Positions 1-10,800 of a stretch of DNA of 64,000 nucleotides are shown here, piece by piece. A model generated the notes under the pieces. It was not told the DNA's origin and searched no databases. It saw only the letters and a list, made by a program, of their open reading frames with translations. Position 1 is the first letter of the stretch, and every line of letters begins with the position of its first letter. A program made the position numbers and the translations under genes. Origin of the DNA: Symbiodinium natans (lineage: Eukaryota > Sar > Dinophyceae > Suessiales > Symbiodiniaceae); NCBI GenBank assembly GCA_905221605.1, contig CAJNDS010002662.1, positions 162,001 to 226,000 of the forward strand. The letters run 5' to 3'.

Positions 1-2360
1 GCCGCAGGGTGCCTTGAATCAGGAGAAGCAGCGGCCATCCGACTGTGCCGCCTCGGCCCAGATGGCCGAAGACTGCCTGCAGCGCGCCTTGCAGGCTGTG
101 CGCGCAAACGACTTCGAGTCTGCCAAGTTCCGGGATCCATTCCGGCGACGCTATACAGCAGCGTGGTGCTATGCTGAGGCCGATGTTATAGGGAGGGTTA
201 GTGCCCCCAGACTAACCGGAACTTTGACCATAGCGGGTGTGAACAGAAAGTGCGACGGAGAATGTGAGATGCGAAATAGACACAGGGGCGATGAGCAAGA
301 TGCTTCATGGTGAGATCCGTTGACATGGTGAGGTGTTGTTCATTGATGTTCTGAGATGGCAGAAAGATGTGATGCGAAACGGGATGACAACGCTTCATGT
401 CTCCATTTTTTGTTGAGTTGTTGAGGTGATGTTCACTGATTTGTTGTTGAGTTTGCATTGTTGCTTTGTATCGTTTGCTAAATTCATTTTCGTCTTGTTG
501 AGTTGGCAGAGTTAGGCAAGGGAGAGTGCAAAGACGGGCCTTTGAGTTTGGAGCATCGGTGTTCAAGATGCCCGCCAATGGTTGAGATGGCTCATGGATC
601 TTTGGGTGGGGCGGGGCCTAGTGCATCTACTCCTACTATTACGATTATCACTACGAGTGTTAATACCCTCTTTGATTCCACGCCTCGGTTATGTAAGCAG
701 CCAGACCAAGCAACGCAGGCCTTACACCATTCCGTGCTGCACTCGCCTGCCGTGGGTCAGTTCCCAAGATATGTACGATGCCAGAGAGTCGCTGACTCGA
801 ACCCGTGATTGTCTCTGACGCCAAGCCGTGTTGCAGCAAAGGTCACAACAAAGAGCTGCAAGCCTCCAAGATTCGACGTTTGAGACTGCTGTTGACTTGC
901 ACCCTCTGCCCTTCCCAACGTGGTCGATGGTATGCAGAAGCACGGTGGCAGACAGCAAGAACTGGAAGCATTGCGAACGCTTCGCGCTTCCGCCTTGGCC
1001 AAGCAGCTATGCTGGCAAGCGTGCGCGTAGGGGGCGAACGGGAGTGGCAGCAAGAGAAGCAGTCGTGGCCCAGTGGCGGCAGGAGCCGTGGCCAGGGCCG
1101 CAGCTCCAGTTCAGACGCCAATCGATGTCACGGCACGTCCCAAAATGCATAGCTGCATCGTTGCGAGACAAGCACAGACTCAGAGTCAGCATTGGGCAGC
1201 CGAGGAGCTTGCAAAAGAAGTTGCGCGTTGCGAGGGCCTCCTCGCAGCTCTTGAGGCTTGCAGTGACTGGAAGTGGTTGACTCTCAATGACTTGATACAA
1301 CTGAAGAGAACTAAGAGAACGAAGAAGCTTCCATGCGGGATGTGGCAAAAGGTAGCCGCAGCTGGTTTGGCAGAGGGCGAGGACAAACCCCTGAGTGCTT
1401 CTTGGGTTGCCTTGGCGTGGGTTCATTTCAACGCCAGCATGCGGCAGCGCTCACAGGCCCATGTAGCTGTGGACCTTACACTGGATTTGCCTTCATCGCA
1501 GGAGGCACCGATTGTCTGCACGAAGTTGAGGCTTGTGGGAGGCCAGAAGAAGCAGAAGAAAACCGTCTGCCAGAGGTGGGGCCCAGTGACATGGCGCAGC
1601 AGCTGCTTCCGCGCGATGCCCGCACCGTTCTCAGAGACACAGCTTTGTGCGCAGCATACAACATGCGTGGGCTGCAGCTTGAAATCGTGTTGATGGAATC
1701 CACCTAGTATTTATACATGGAGAATGTATAATAACTGCACCGGATGAGAACCCCTTCCAGGCTGGGACTTGGCCCGGCGTTGTCGGACACTGGCTCGGAG
1801 GCAGGCCAAGGTCAAGAAGGTGTCCGACTGGCAGAAGCTGCTGCGGAACACCCAGGCAAGTTGTAGCTCGGCGCTGATCCTTTGCTGAACCCGACGGGTT
1901 CCTGACATTGAGGTTGCGCAGCTCAAAGCCGACACTTGGCGCTGAAGTGGAAGAATCCAAGTGGGACATGTCACTGATTTGCAGCTTTCCGGAGCAAGTC
2001 TACATTGTCTACATGTGAGCCCACAGGAAGGTGGAGATGATGGTGGAAAATGGCTGCCGAAGCTCGTGTCACGTCTCATTGCAGAAGAAGATGCTGCAAC
2101 AGGATGCAGTGCTTCTGAAAAGAATCTATAGGTGGCTAGTCACCATCGGTCGTCCAAGTTGTCACTGGAGTGTTCATCATCTTGGAAGCTTTGCAGCAGG
2201 ACAGGTGCAGGTATTGAGCGCGGCAAAGATAGGGCTTCCTCAAGTCGCCCGTCCCAGCGGGCACGGCGCCGGCCAGCGACGAATGTTTGATGGTGAGCTG
2301 GCAAGCACTGTTCAGTCACCCGGAGCACATCGCATTCAGCACAGAGTGATTGTGACGTGA
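1..2360. other. 5' region with weak, unassigned exon candidates
   Basis: No gene can be named here. An open frame at 14-190 (+) reads as a Glu/Ala/Arg-rich segment and could be an exon. Around 895-1070 (+) a frame contains the string RGRWYAEARW. This recalls the conserved RGRWY-type motif just upstream of the nuclease part of FAN1, which fits the FAN1-like exons starting near 2361, but the match is short. A frame at 1190-1330 (+) gives another helical, charged stretch. If these belong to the FAN1-like gene, it spans at least 0.9-2.8 kb. The basis is motif resemblance only. Confidence 0.3.
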
Positions 2361-2798
2361 TTGAAGCTGGGCCAGTCAGGATTTCATTTGGAAGAGCTTA
2401 CCGTGGAGGAGCTCGCAATGCAACACTACTTCTCCTCCGAAGGAGGTGCCTTTAAGTGTGGGATCCATTGCGAGGGATGCATATTGAGAGATCTGCCCAC
2501 ACCTCAGCGGCATAAGAAGATTCTCGAAGCCTTGCAATCCCGCAGATGTTTCTTTCACAGAGACTCGCCGGGGCCGGCGTTGGCGGACGACCGAGGTTTG
2601 GCATCCTGCTGTTCGACGAGCTGTTTGATTGTTGCGTGGCTGCAAGGCCCTGAAATGGAATGCTTTGAGGCAGCGTGCAAGAAGGCTTACAAAGGCATGT
2701 ACAGGCAGCGCAGTGGATGTTGTTGACAATGTCTTAGACATCCATGCCGAAGGCTCTGTGGCGGACGCCTTCGTATCCGCCTTTCAGGAGTTTGCCCT
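2361..2798 (+). CDS. FAN1: FAN1-like structure-specific nuclease, exons upstream of the nuclease core (apparently incomplete)
   Basis: Three exons can be chained. Exon a (about 2361-2494) carries TVEELAMQHY and GIHCEGCILRDL. Exon b (2596 to about 2645) continues with FGILLFDELFD. Exon c (about 2714-2798) carries SVADAFVSAFQEFAL. In this order they match the FAN1 block VEE-x-x-x-QHY ... G(I/L)HxEG ... GLLxWD ... PDVFxxxxQxxPLDL. Joining exon a to exon b splits a Leu codon and restores the family reading FGILLFD; the intron then has a GC donor at 2495 and an AG acceptor at 2594-2595. A GC donor is also likely at 2799. FAN1 proteins act in interstrand-crosslink repair and end in a VRR-NUC (PD-ExK) domain. 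That domain is not visible before the next gene, so this copy looks truncated, or its last exons lie elsewhere. There is no assigned start codon. The match is by recognised motifs, not by a search. Confidence 0.58.
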
Positions 2799-2913
2799 GC
2801 AGTGATCTTGTGCAAAGCACTGGTCAGGTACCTTAGTGCTCGATTGCTTGTTGTCGTTGTCGCCCGGCTTTTGTGGCTCTCAGCGTTGTTTATAGCATGT
2901 GCGCAGCTTTTCA

Positions 2914-4508
2914 ATGCTGCGCTTGAGGAAGGTCCTAAAGGCCACTCTTTGCACGGCAGTGTGCTGGAGGTTTGTGCCCTCAAACCTTGGCTTTGCAGCT
3001 CCAAGGAGCATGTCCTTCACCGGCCTTCCTCCTGGTCCCTATCCCGTGGGCGTCACAACACTCCAGCTAGACGACCACAGCCGGCAGGATCCAGAGGGAG
3101 GCCCTCGCAGCCTGCAGACCGAGATCTGGTATCCGGCTGGTGAGGAAGCTAGAGATTTACCACGAAACAGATTCTCCGAGTTTCTAGGACGTGGCACAGT
3201 ACCAGGTAGCATTGAGGCAGCAGAGTCTTCAGACGCGATCGGTGGATATCGGTCTGGCTTGACGATTGCAGACCTAGATGAGACTTGGCCCAATCTAGCC
3301 GTTCGGGATGCCCGGTTGCGTGATCCAACGCAGGAAATCGGCAGCAAGAGAAGATCGTTGAAGGATGGGTGGCCCCTTGTGATTTTCTCGCATGGTTCAG
3401 GAGCCTACCGGGCCAGCTATATTTTCTGGACGGAGTTTTTGGCCTCACAGGGCTTCATCGTTGCTGCCTGCGACCATCCGGGAAGTGCGCGATACACCAT
3501 AGTGAATGGACGCGTGATCAAGCCAGGTGGTCCACGCAGCGAAAGATCTCAGATGGAAGCCGACCGACCCTTGGACGTGCTGTTCTTGCTGGACTCGATG
3601 GCAAAGCTCACAGATGGCCAGGACAGCCGCTTCGCTGGTCGCGTGGACGTGAACCGTTGTGCCTTGACAGGCATGTCCTTTGGCGGCTGGACGGCTGCCG
3701 CAGCTTTGGAGTTCAACGACCCTCGGGTGAAGGCTGCCATCCTCATGTGCCCCTCGCTGATGTCGGCAGAGGGTCGTCTTACCAAAGAACGGACCAACAG
3801 CCACACCCCTTTGATGGTGATGATTGGCACTGAGGATACGGTCATCGGTACCGAGGGTTTAGTGCCCTGCCAGAAAGTGTGTGGAATCACCGGCGCTTTG
3901 AGAGCTGTATATACACCTCAAGTTCATATATACAGTGTTGAATTTTGAGGGCGACGGGTCATGCGCAGAACTGAAAGATGTTGATGATGTTGAACGTAGG
4001 AAGGTAGTATTGGTTCAGGGTAGCCCAGAAGGGATCCATTGTTGGACTTTGTGAGATGAAAGGATCTATGCCGAGACTTTGCCCAGAAGCCTGATGGCTG
4101 CAGTTTTCTCATGGAGCTCAAGCGCGGAGGTCACTGCAGCTTCACCAGCTGCGACCCGTCTTTGGCTGATGTCCACTGAGAATCGCTCACAATCACCAGC
4201 ATAGTCAAAATCAAAATAGCCCACATTTGGCTACACAGCTGCGCTCTTCACACTCATCCTAGAGATTGTTTCTGCGCATCTTGCTGCGCCCAGGTGATTT
4301 GTACAATGCGGCCTATGGCAACGGGATCGGTGAGAGCAAAAGTCTGTCCAACCCAGGCTCCGTGTACACGCCTCTTGAGATCTCTAAGCAGCACGAGATC
4401 ATCAACGGCTATGGCCTGGCCTTCCTAGACAAGTACCTCCGTGGTGGGAATGGCTCCTTCCTTGCGGAGAACCATTATTCCGATGAAATCCTGTACAAGA
4501 AATTCTGA
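2914..4508 (+). CDS. Platelet-activating-factor acetylhydrolase-like alpha/beta hydrolase
   Basis: This is a serine hydrolase of the PAF-AH/lipase class, which removes short acyl groups from phospholipids. The frame is open from 2899. In-frame ATGs are at 2914 and 3010, and the second (MSFTGLPPGPYPVG) may be the true start. Visible elements are FSHGSGAYR (oxyanion-hole region, about residue 163), the nucleophile elbow GMSFGG with Ser260, and IGTEDTV with the likely acid Asp313 (numbering from 2899). The catalytic His is on a separate exon near 4104-4165 that reads MELKRGGHCSFTSCD, with the His codon at 4132-4134. The last exon starts after the AG near 4293 and runs to the stop at 4506-4508 (GDLYNAAYGNG ... 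ILYKKF). The ORF after about 3865 runs into intron. A link around 3880-3920 (NHRRFESC) may be another mini-exon. Ser, Asp and His are all present, so the enzyme is probably functional. Confidence 0.8.
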
Positions 4509-5225
4509 GAGAACCCCTGCTGAGGACAAGTTTGAAAGTCCTGAGTCCTAATGCCTTCGCTAGCCAATACCAACATTACCAACCAATGCCGAGTGTCTTG
4601 GATTTGCCTCGACACTAGTCGATCGTTTCAATGGGGTCACAGTGTTTCTCCTTTGCGTTTGCCACGTTGCGACCGAATAACCGCCTGCAAACGGGGCACG
4701 CGCACACGCACACAAATTTCCAGAGCGGCGATAGCTCAGGCAGAGTGTGTCTTAAAGACTTTGACGCGGCGAAGGGCAGAGGAAATCGGAGACAAACCGT
4801 CTCATGCATGGTCTACTGTCTACCTATGTCTGCCGTCGTCCATGTGTCGTGTTGTGTGATGCCGCGGACGTCTGACATGGCAAGCGCCGGCTGCGTGACT
4901 AGACGATGAATGGCAAAGGACAGTCAAGCCGAGGCCTTAAAGTTTAACAACGCCTCAAAGGAACCCAACGCCCTTGAGATATTACAGGCCTGGGGATCCC
5001 AGACCCGACTAAGCCGCAAAAGCCACAGCAGCCACAACAGCCACAAGAATGGTCACGTGCCCTGGAAAGCCCAAAGCTGCATGTGATGCTGGTAACAGCC
5101 TCCACACGATGGCGAAGCCTGGTGGAGTTCCAAAGGCAGGGCATGCTTTGTTTCATTTCGAATGCCACAGGGAAACTTGTGAAATCTGAGTTGCTCTTTC
5201 ACTCTTTCGCTCTCTCCTTCTTCAG
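4509..5225. other. Intergenic stretch, nothing recognised
   Basis: This lies between the hydrolase stop codon and the first supported exon of the next gene. Open frames exist on both strands but none shows a motif or exon-like boundary I trust. A short GCAGCC/ACAGCC-rich run lies near 5019-5045. Confidence 0.5.
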
Positions 5226-7030
5226 GTGAAAGCGTCCTTGCGCTGTGCTTCCCCAGAGCCGGAGGAGGATGCTTTTGGAAGCTTAAGCCGCACACGTCGC
5301 CCGAGCCGCAGCAAAAGCCGCGACGACACGGAGGAGAGGCCTAAAGCAAAAGCCAAGGTAGCGAAGAAGCAAAGTGGCTTGGTGAATCTATGGCTTCTTG
5401 TCCTACATTTTCTGCCTCGCGGGAGGGCGAGAAATCTTGCCTAAACGCTAGCGGCCCTTACTGCTCTTGTACGGGACCAGGTGTCAACATAGCTGCGATA
5501 GCTGGTCATGTGTGAGCGTTATTCTTAATTGTAGTTTTCACCCAGAAACCCTATCGGGGATGAATTACCTTCTCGCTAGCAACACCAGACCTCTACGTCC
5601 CTGAGCTTCGCCTTCGTCGCCGGTCTCATTTCTTATTTGCTCGACCGAGGACAGAAGGAGTTCGCATGGATGGATTCAGACGATGAAGGATCTGACAACG
5701 GAAACGGTGAAGGCAAGGAAGAGAAGCAAGAGCAAAGACAAAAGTCACCAAAAGCCGACGAGAAGTCCGAGCCATTCGGCAGACTGTGAGAAGCCGAATG
5801 GCGCCGAAACTGTTAATGTAGACGGGTGTGCTTAGTGCCGAGTTTTGACCCACTGTAGTTTATCCAGGCGAGATGACAGTGGAAACGAAGCAGAGCGCAA
5901 GTCGCCGGTCCCTGCGACTGCCGCCGAAGTGCAGACGCTGGGTCAGATGATGCGCTTGATGGAGCCGCATTTCCGCACAGCCCAATGCAAGCAGCGCGCA
6001 TCATGTTTTCCAGAAACATCTCCGTGGCACCAAGTCTGCAATCACAGGTCCTGGCAGCGCCAGCGCGGCAAGATTCTGCGCCTGCCTATGCCGGAGCTGT
6101 CGGAAGTTTGTCAAGCAGCTGCGCGGGTAAAGTATTATGATGCCACTTGGGCCCGAAGCATCTCCATCTAGGCATCTGAAATTTGTGTGGTCTTTGAATG
6201 TCTTGGCAGTCCTGGGCACATGCCCAGTCAAGGCTGGCAGCTTCGCTGACATCATGGCGGCTGTGAAGGCGACAGAAGAACCTAGCCATAGATCGCATGG
6301 ACCATCATGGACCACTTCGTAGTTTTTTGTCTATGCAGACAAGCCACCCCAGGTGGGAGTGCATGACTTCGGCAGGTTGTCCGATAAGCAAAGCTGCAAC
6401 GAACAAGAACAAAACGTGTTCAAAGCCAAGCCATCTTTTGTATCTTCACAGTCTTAACACTGGGTCGCTTGGTTTTGGAAAAGGCTGGGCTTGGCGACGA
6501 GATGTCACCATATGCAGTATCATGCAGCCGGTGTCTGATGATTCTATATGGCTTTGATGCAGGTGCACCTCCGTGGGCACACATCCCTTCGTCCAGACGA
6601 CATTGCTGGCGTGATAAGTGGCCTGGCAGATGTGAATGGCTATGCATCTTGTCTGCGTTAACTTCTTGAGCAGTCGCTGGGTAATGTCACGGCATGTTAC
6701 GGCTTGTTTCCATCAGTTTCCTGCTGAAAGGAGAAGGAGCTGTTTGACTTGGCCGCCCAAGCGTTGAACCGAACAACGGGGCAGATTCTGCGGCCTGCCA
6801 GGAAAGCAATCCTGGATGCCTTCAAGAAGGCCAGTGGAACATAGCCTGACCATGCAGCTAGCTCTGAGCGCATTGGCCCCCTGTCAGGTCAAGCACCGCA
6901 CTGACACCCACACGGTGCTCCGGGAGATGTCCGAGCAGGAGGCAAAGGCACGCTACGAAGACAAGTGCTCCGAGGTGGCAGCAAGCTGGCAGAAGCCGGG
7001 CGCCTGCTCGACGACTTGGAGAGGCTTTGG
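5226..7030 (+). CDS. Intron-rich helical-repeat protein, RAP/FASTK-like (probable organellar RNA-binding)
   Basis: A chain of exons in compatible frames. 5226-5357: Arg/Ser/Lys-rich (SRTRRPSRSKSRDD). About 5655-5790: acidic (KEFAWMDSDDEGSD, then Lys/Glu-rich). About 5867-6005: TAAEVQTLGQMMRLMEPHF. About 6040-6141: LPMPELSEVCQAAARVKYYD. From 6233: AGSFADIMAAVKATEE. From 6563: SLRPDDIAGVISGLADVNGY. About 6735-6838: KELFDLAAQALNRTTG and ARKAILDAFKKA. About 6890-7010: VLREMSEQEAKARYEDKC. The motif pattern (LSEVCQAAARVKYYD and LRPDDIAGVISGLADVNGY, each followed by a short helix) is that of the helical repeats in RAP/FASTK-type RNA-binding proteins of mitochondria and plastids. The 6141/6233 junction (KYYD + AGSF) uses a GC donor. 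No RAP domain proper was seen. The start and end are not fixed, and the family assignment is inference. Confidence 0.5.
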
Positions 7031-7712
7031 ATAGACGGCTGGCAGGAAAAATGTGGCGCGTGCCTGCAATATGTTTGCAACTCCGTGGCGTGGCACTGCT
7101 CTTAGCGAGTGCCTGCTGGCATCATATCTTGCAGGATGCACCCCTGGACTTGGGAACGGAAGCTGCTTTTCAGCAAATTTTGATGCCCGCAGATATGCAG
7201 ACCGAAGGTGATCGAAGCAAGGGCTTGTTCACGTGCATGGGAGATTTCTGTCAGGCCTTTTATCCGTCCAGAAAGTCCAAGATTGAACGGCGTCAGACCC
7301 TTTAGCATTTTAGCAATAGCTGGGCTTGGTGGCTTGCATGCCATTCCCGTTCAGAGTGCCCCTTGCACTATCATGTACTTTTCAGGTCTGGAGACGCTAG
7401 CCTCTATGACCCACAGAGTCTCAGCCGCAACCAACCCTCTGACATCCTCAAATGATGGGAAAAGGCGTATCGCTCACTCCCTTTGCACTGGCACACTGGT
7501 ATCGACATCTTGGCCTCGTTCACCATGCCGAGGCGAAGTTGCAGACGATGTACGTGCACGGTTTGTGAGGCTGTATGGTGCTCGCGTCCGTGGGGTTCGT
7601 TGGGACCGGTACGAGGGGGCAAGTGGCGTTTTCCTGCAACTTGCCGGCAGACATCAGGGGTGATATCTTGTGTTGTTTGTATTCTCTGTAGAAATTGTGG
7701 GTGAGCGTATAT
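7031..7712. other. Probable intron or intergenic sequence
   Basis: Several mutually incompatible open frames on both strands, none with a recognisable motif. The minus-strand frame at 7404-7979 overlaps a better plus-strand reading at its 5' part and is treated as a shadow. Confidence 0.35.
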
Positions 7713-7893
7713 CTTGGCCGTCCTGTTGCCGATCGTCCTCATGGTGCTGAGGCAAGTGCAGGGTGCCGCCAATGTGAACCGCCCGCCAGCCAAGTTGGAG
7801 GCAGATGCAGCTGCTGCAGATGCCCCGTGGCAGGCAGTAGTCATGTTGAGCCATGTTGCTGCGGACCGGTACGGCCCCAGGATTTGACTGGCA
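7713..7893 (+). CDS. Unassigned exon with a hydrophobic segment
   Basis: Reading from about 7713 the frame gives LAVLLPIVLMVLRQVQGAAN, then a run rich in Ala and Pro, then QAVVMLSHVAADRYGPRI and a stop near 7890. The first 13 residues could be a membrane anchor or signal sequence. I do not recognise a family. It may be a downstream exon of the helical-repeat gene to its left or part of a separate gene. The opposite-strand frame across the same bases is also open, so the strand is a judgement. Confidence 0.28.
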
Positions 7894-10800
7894 AAGCGCA
7901 GAACGGCACAGCTCGACGGGTGCTTTGCACCTCTCTTCCCATTGAAGAGGCCCATGTGCGCCTCGCGCTTGAACTCCATACATGCACGCTGTCAAGACCT
8001 GCGTAGGAAAAACTTAACGCAGACTAAAGCGACACAATTGTCAACGCGGCCTCGGCGCGGTCTGCCCTGTTTTCGAAGAGGGCTGATCGCCGCAGCCTAT
8101 CCTGTCATTGAGCCGGCCATAGGACGTCCACAGAGGGACCAAAAACGGGTCCATAGGTCCTTACTGGCCCATAGTGCCAGAGGGGAGGTCCACAGAGCCT
8201 CTGAGTATCTCATACGGTTCCATAGGGTTGACAGAGTAGATGGTCAATACAAGCTCCAGCGCCATTGGGGGATAAGGGTCCAGAGGTCCAGAGCGGGGGG
8301 TTCCAGACCTTGATTTCGTCCCCTCTATCTTCTGGACTCTTTAAAAGCAGGTGGCTCCGGAGGACCGAGACTTGCCAAGCGCTGCCGGCGCAATTGGAGG
8401 AAAGGCACTTGCTGCCGCGCTGCGACTGCTTTGCGTGGGTGCCCAGACCGTCCCCAGCAACCCCTAGCCATCAGACCCGTCGCAATGGGTCTCAACGAAT
8501 GAAGATTGTGAAAGGCGTCGTGACATGTGTTTGTCAGAGCCGAAGGTGAGGATTACAACTCGGCCGGGCTCCCCGACTTGCTGCGCGAAGCTTAACGCGA
8601 AATTTTGCAGAGATGTGAATGAGAAAACAACTGGAGGGCAAAGCAGGCGGGCCAGCAGTTTGAGACTTGCTTTGGCTCCTGTGAGGCTTTGGTCCTGGAA
8701 CCTTGGAATGGCTCCTCGCGCGCTGTTCGTGGAGGTGAAGAGTGAGCGTGACAACCTTGCACGCAGGCTTGAGTGCTAATGAGTGCTAGGACTGCTAGGG
8801 CTAGGACGTGAGGGAAGCAGAGATGTGTTCTTCGCCTTATTCTTTGTTAATTTTTGTTGCACAGGCAGCGCCTCTGGCTGGCAACCTTGCGGGGCGCAGG
8901 GGCCGAGGCAGAGGCAGGACGTGAAACCACGGAGAACTTCGAGACGCCTCGCTTCATCATGTTAGCTGCATAAGGTCTGCCATGTCCGTGACGGACGAGT
9001 GCAGGCCAATGTCCCAGCATCGTTTCTCCGGTCTGTGGTCTTTCTTGCCTCTGCGTCGTGCTTGTCAGCCTGAGGAAAACAAGACAAGCCGATTCTCGTC
9101 CAACCGTGGACCTCGTCGAAGACGGTCAAGGGGTCAAAGTGAGAGCAGTGAGGATGGTTGAGTGCAATTGGGTGCACTCCGCACGTGTGCTGGTTCGGTT
9201 TAAACTTATGATGCATGAGGCTGGACGGTCATCGGTTCGTTAATGCAATGGCCCGAACAGGTTTAGAGAAATGGGGTGCCAGGTGACTCTGTGTCACGTG
9301 TCCTGTACCAGGCATTCTTAAGTGGGGTTGCCTCGGCGATCAAAAAAGCATCGATGCGCATGTCCAGCCTGCCAGTGCACAGCGATGCTTCTCTCTTTCA
9401 CACATCAGCTCACTGTGCAGCTGCTGAGGTGGAAAGTGAGATTCCACCCTGGGAAGCCTTGCGCTTGGAGAGCATTTCAGGAAATCACTGTGCCGACGTA
9501 GTCTGGGAAGGAACCCCAAAAGCTGAACAGTGTCGGGAAAAGCGGCTGCGCGATAAGTTTCAACTATCATTGCACGCCCGGCGTGGCGTTATCAGTGAAG
9601 TTAGGTTATCGTCCGGCGATCCTTGGATGTGCTTCACCAGGCTTCCTCCACAGGCCATCCGTCGCATGCCGTCCATCGCATACGTGCATTGTGTGCAATC
9701 CTTGCCCTCCTCCTGCAGGTCGGAGCAAGCCGTTCCGCAACCTCATTACCGACAGGGACACCCCCACAATTTCATTCTTATGCTTGTGCTTGTGTATGGA
9801 GGCGACTAAAAGGCCCAAATCGATGGCTTGGCGGGAGCAGAGGAAAGAGCAAGAACAGCCATGCAAGGGAGTGCGGCAGCAACACCAGCAACAAATCAAC
9901 AGCCATCAGCAACGCGCAACACCTACCAAACTGCCTGCAACATCACACAGAGGCACTCATCACCATGCAACAGACAATGCCCAACATGGGCAGCCGCGAC
10001 AATTAATTCCAAGCAAACCCAGGTAAACCCATACTGATTTTGTATTTATTTTAAGGGGCTGCGCGCATGACGGGCAGCGCAGGCAGAAGTTTGAGGAGAG
10101 TTGATCTTTTGTTGCTTTGAAAGGCTGCCGCAATGCCGCTGCAAGCGGGGGTGGGGGGGGGCGTGCGCGCGTGCGCGCGCCCGCGCGGCGCGACTTTGCA
10201 CCACCATAGCCGAAAACACACGGGTTGGGCGCCGGAGTCTATACAGTATAATGTCAAAGCCATGACCTTTCAACCATGACCTTTCAACCCTGTAGGCCTT
10301 GAGCTCAAAAACCTCGAAACCTGAATGCCTTAAAACCGAAGCCGCAGGCGTGGGCAGCGGGGTCGCCGGATTTGTCGACGTTCGAAACACGGGCAACGCT
10401 TGAGTCTGCACGTTTAACGACAATCGAGATGTTTCGAGCCAAGATGCAAACAAACACCCAAACGTGACAGCAGTTTTGCATGGGAAGGCGATCAACAGCC
10501 CATTAGCTTCTGACTTCATGAAGAGGGTGCGCACAGACCTGTGCCGATTTGGAACACTGCCAATGGGTGCCGATGGTACATTCTTTTGCCGGAGACCACT
10601 TTCCAGCCTGACGAGCCTCATTCAAGATTTCCTTGAGCTCTGCGAGGAGGGAACAAACAAACAAACATTCAGGCGCTGTAAGTGCTGTAGGATGAGAACC
10701 AGGAGGGTCGGCTGAGAATGCTTGGACGGGTATGCAGTTTTTTTCGCAGGCGCCGAACCTCAATTTCGGCGTGATACCCCAGAGCACTCGCACAGGTACT

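Noticed and set aside
7404-7979. 191-codon minus-strand ORF
   Set aside because: No motif. The + strand has an alternative hydrophobic exon and the surrounding genes all read on +.
10046-10621. 191-codon minus-strand ORF
   Set aside because: It crosses a poly-G and CG-alternating tract, has an Arg/Ala repeat composition there and no family motif.
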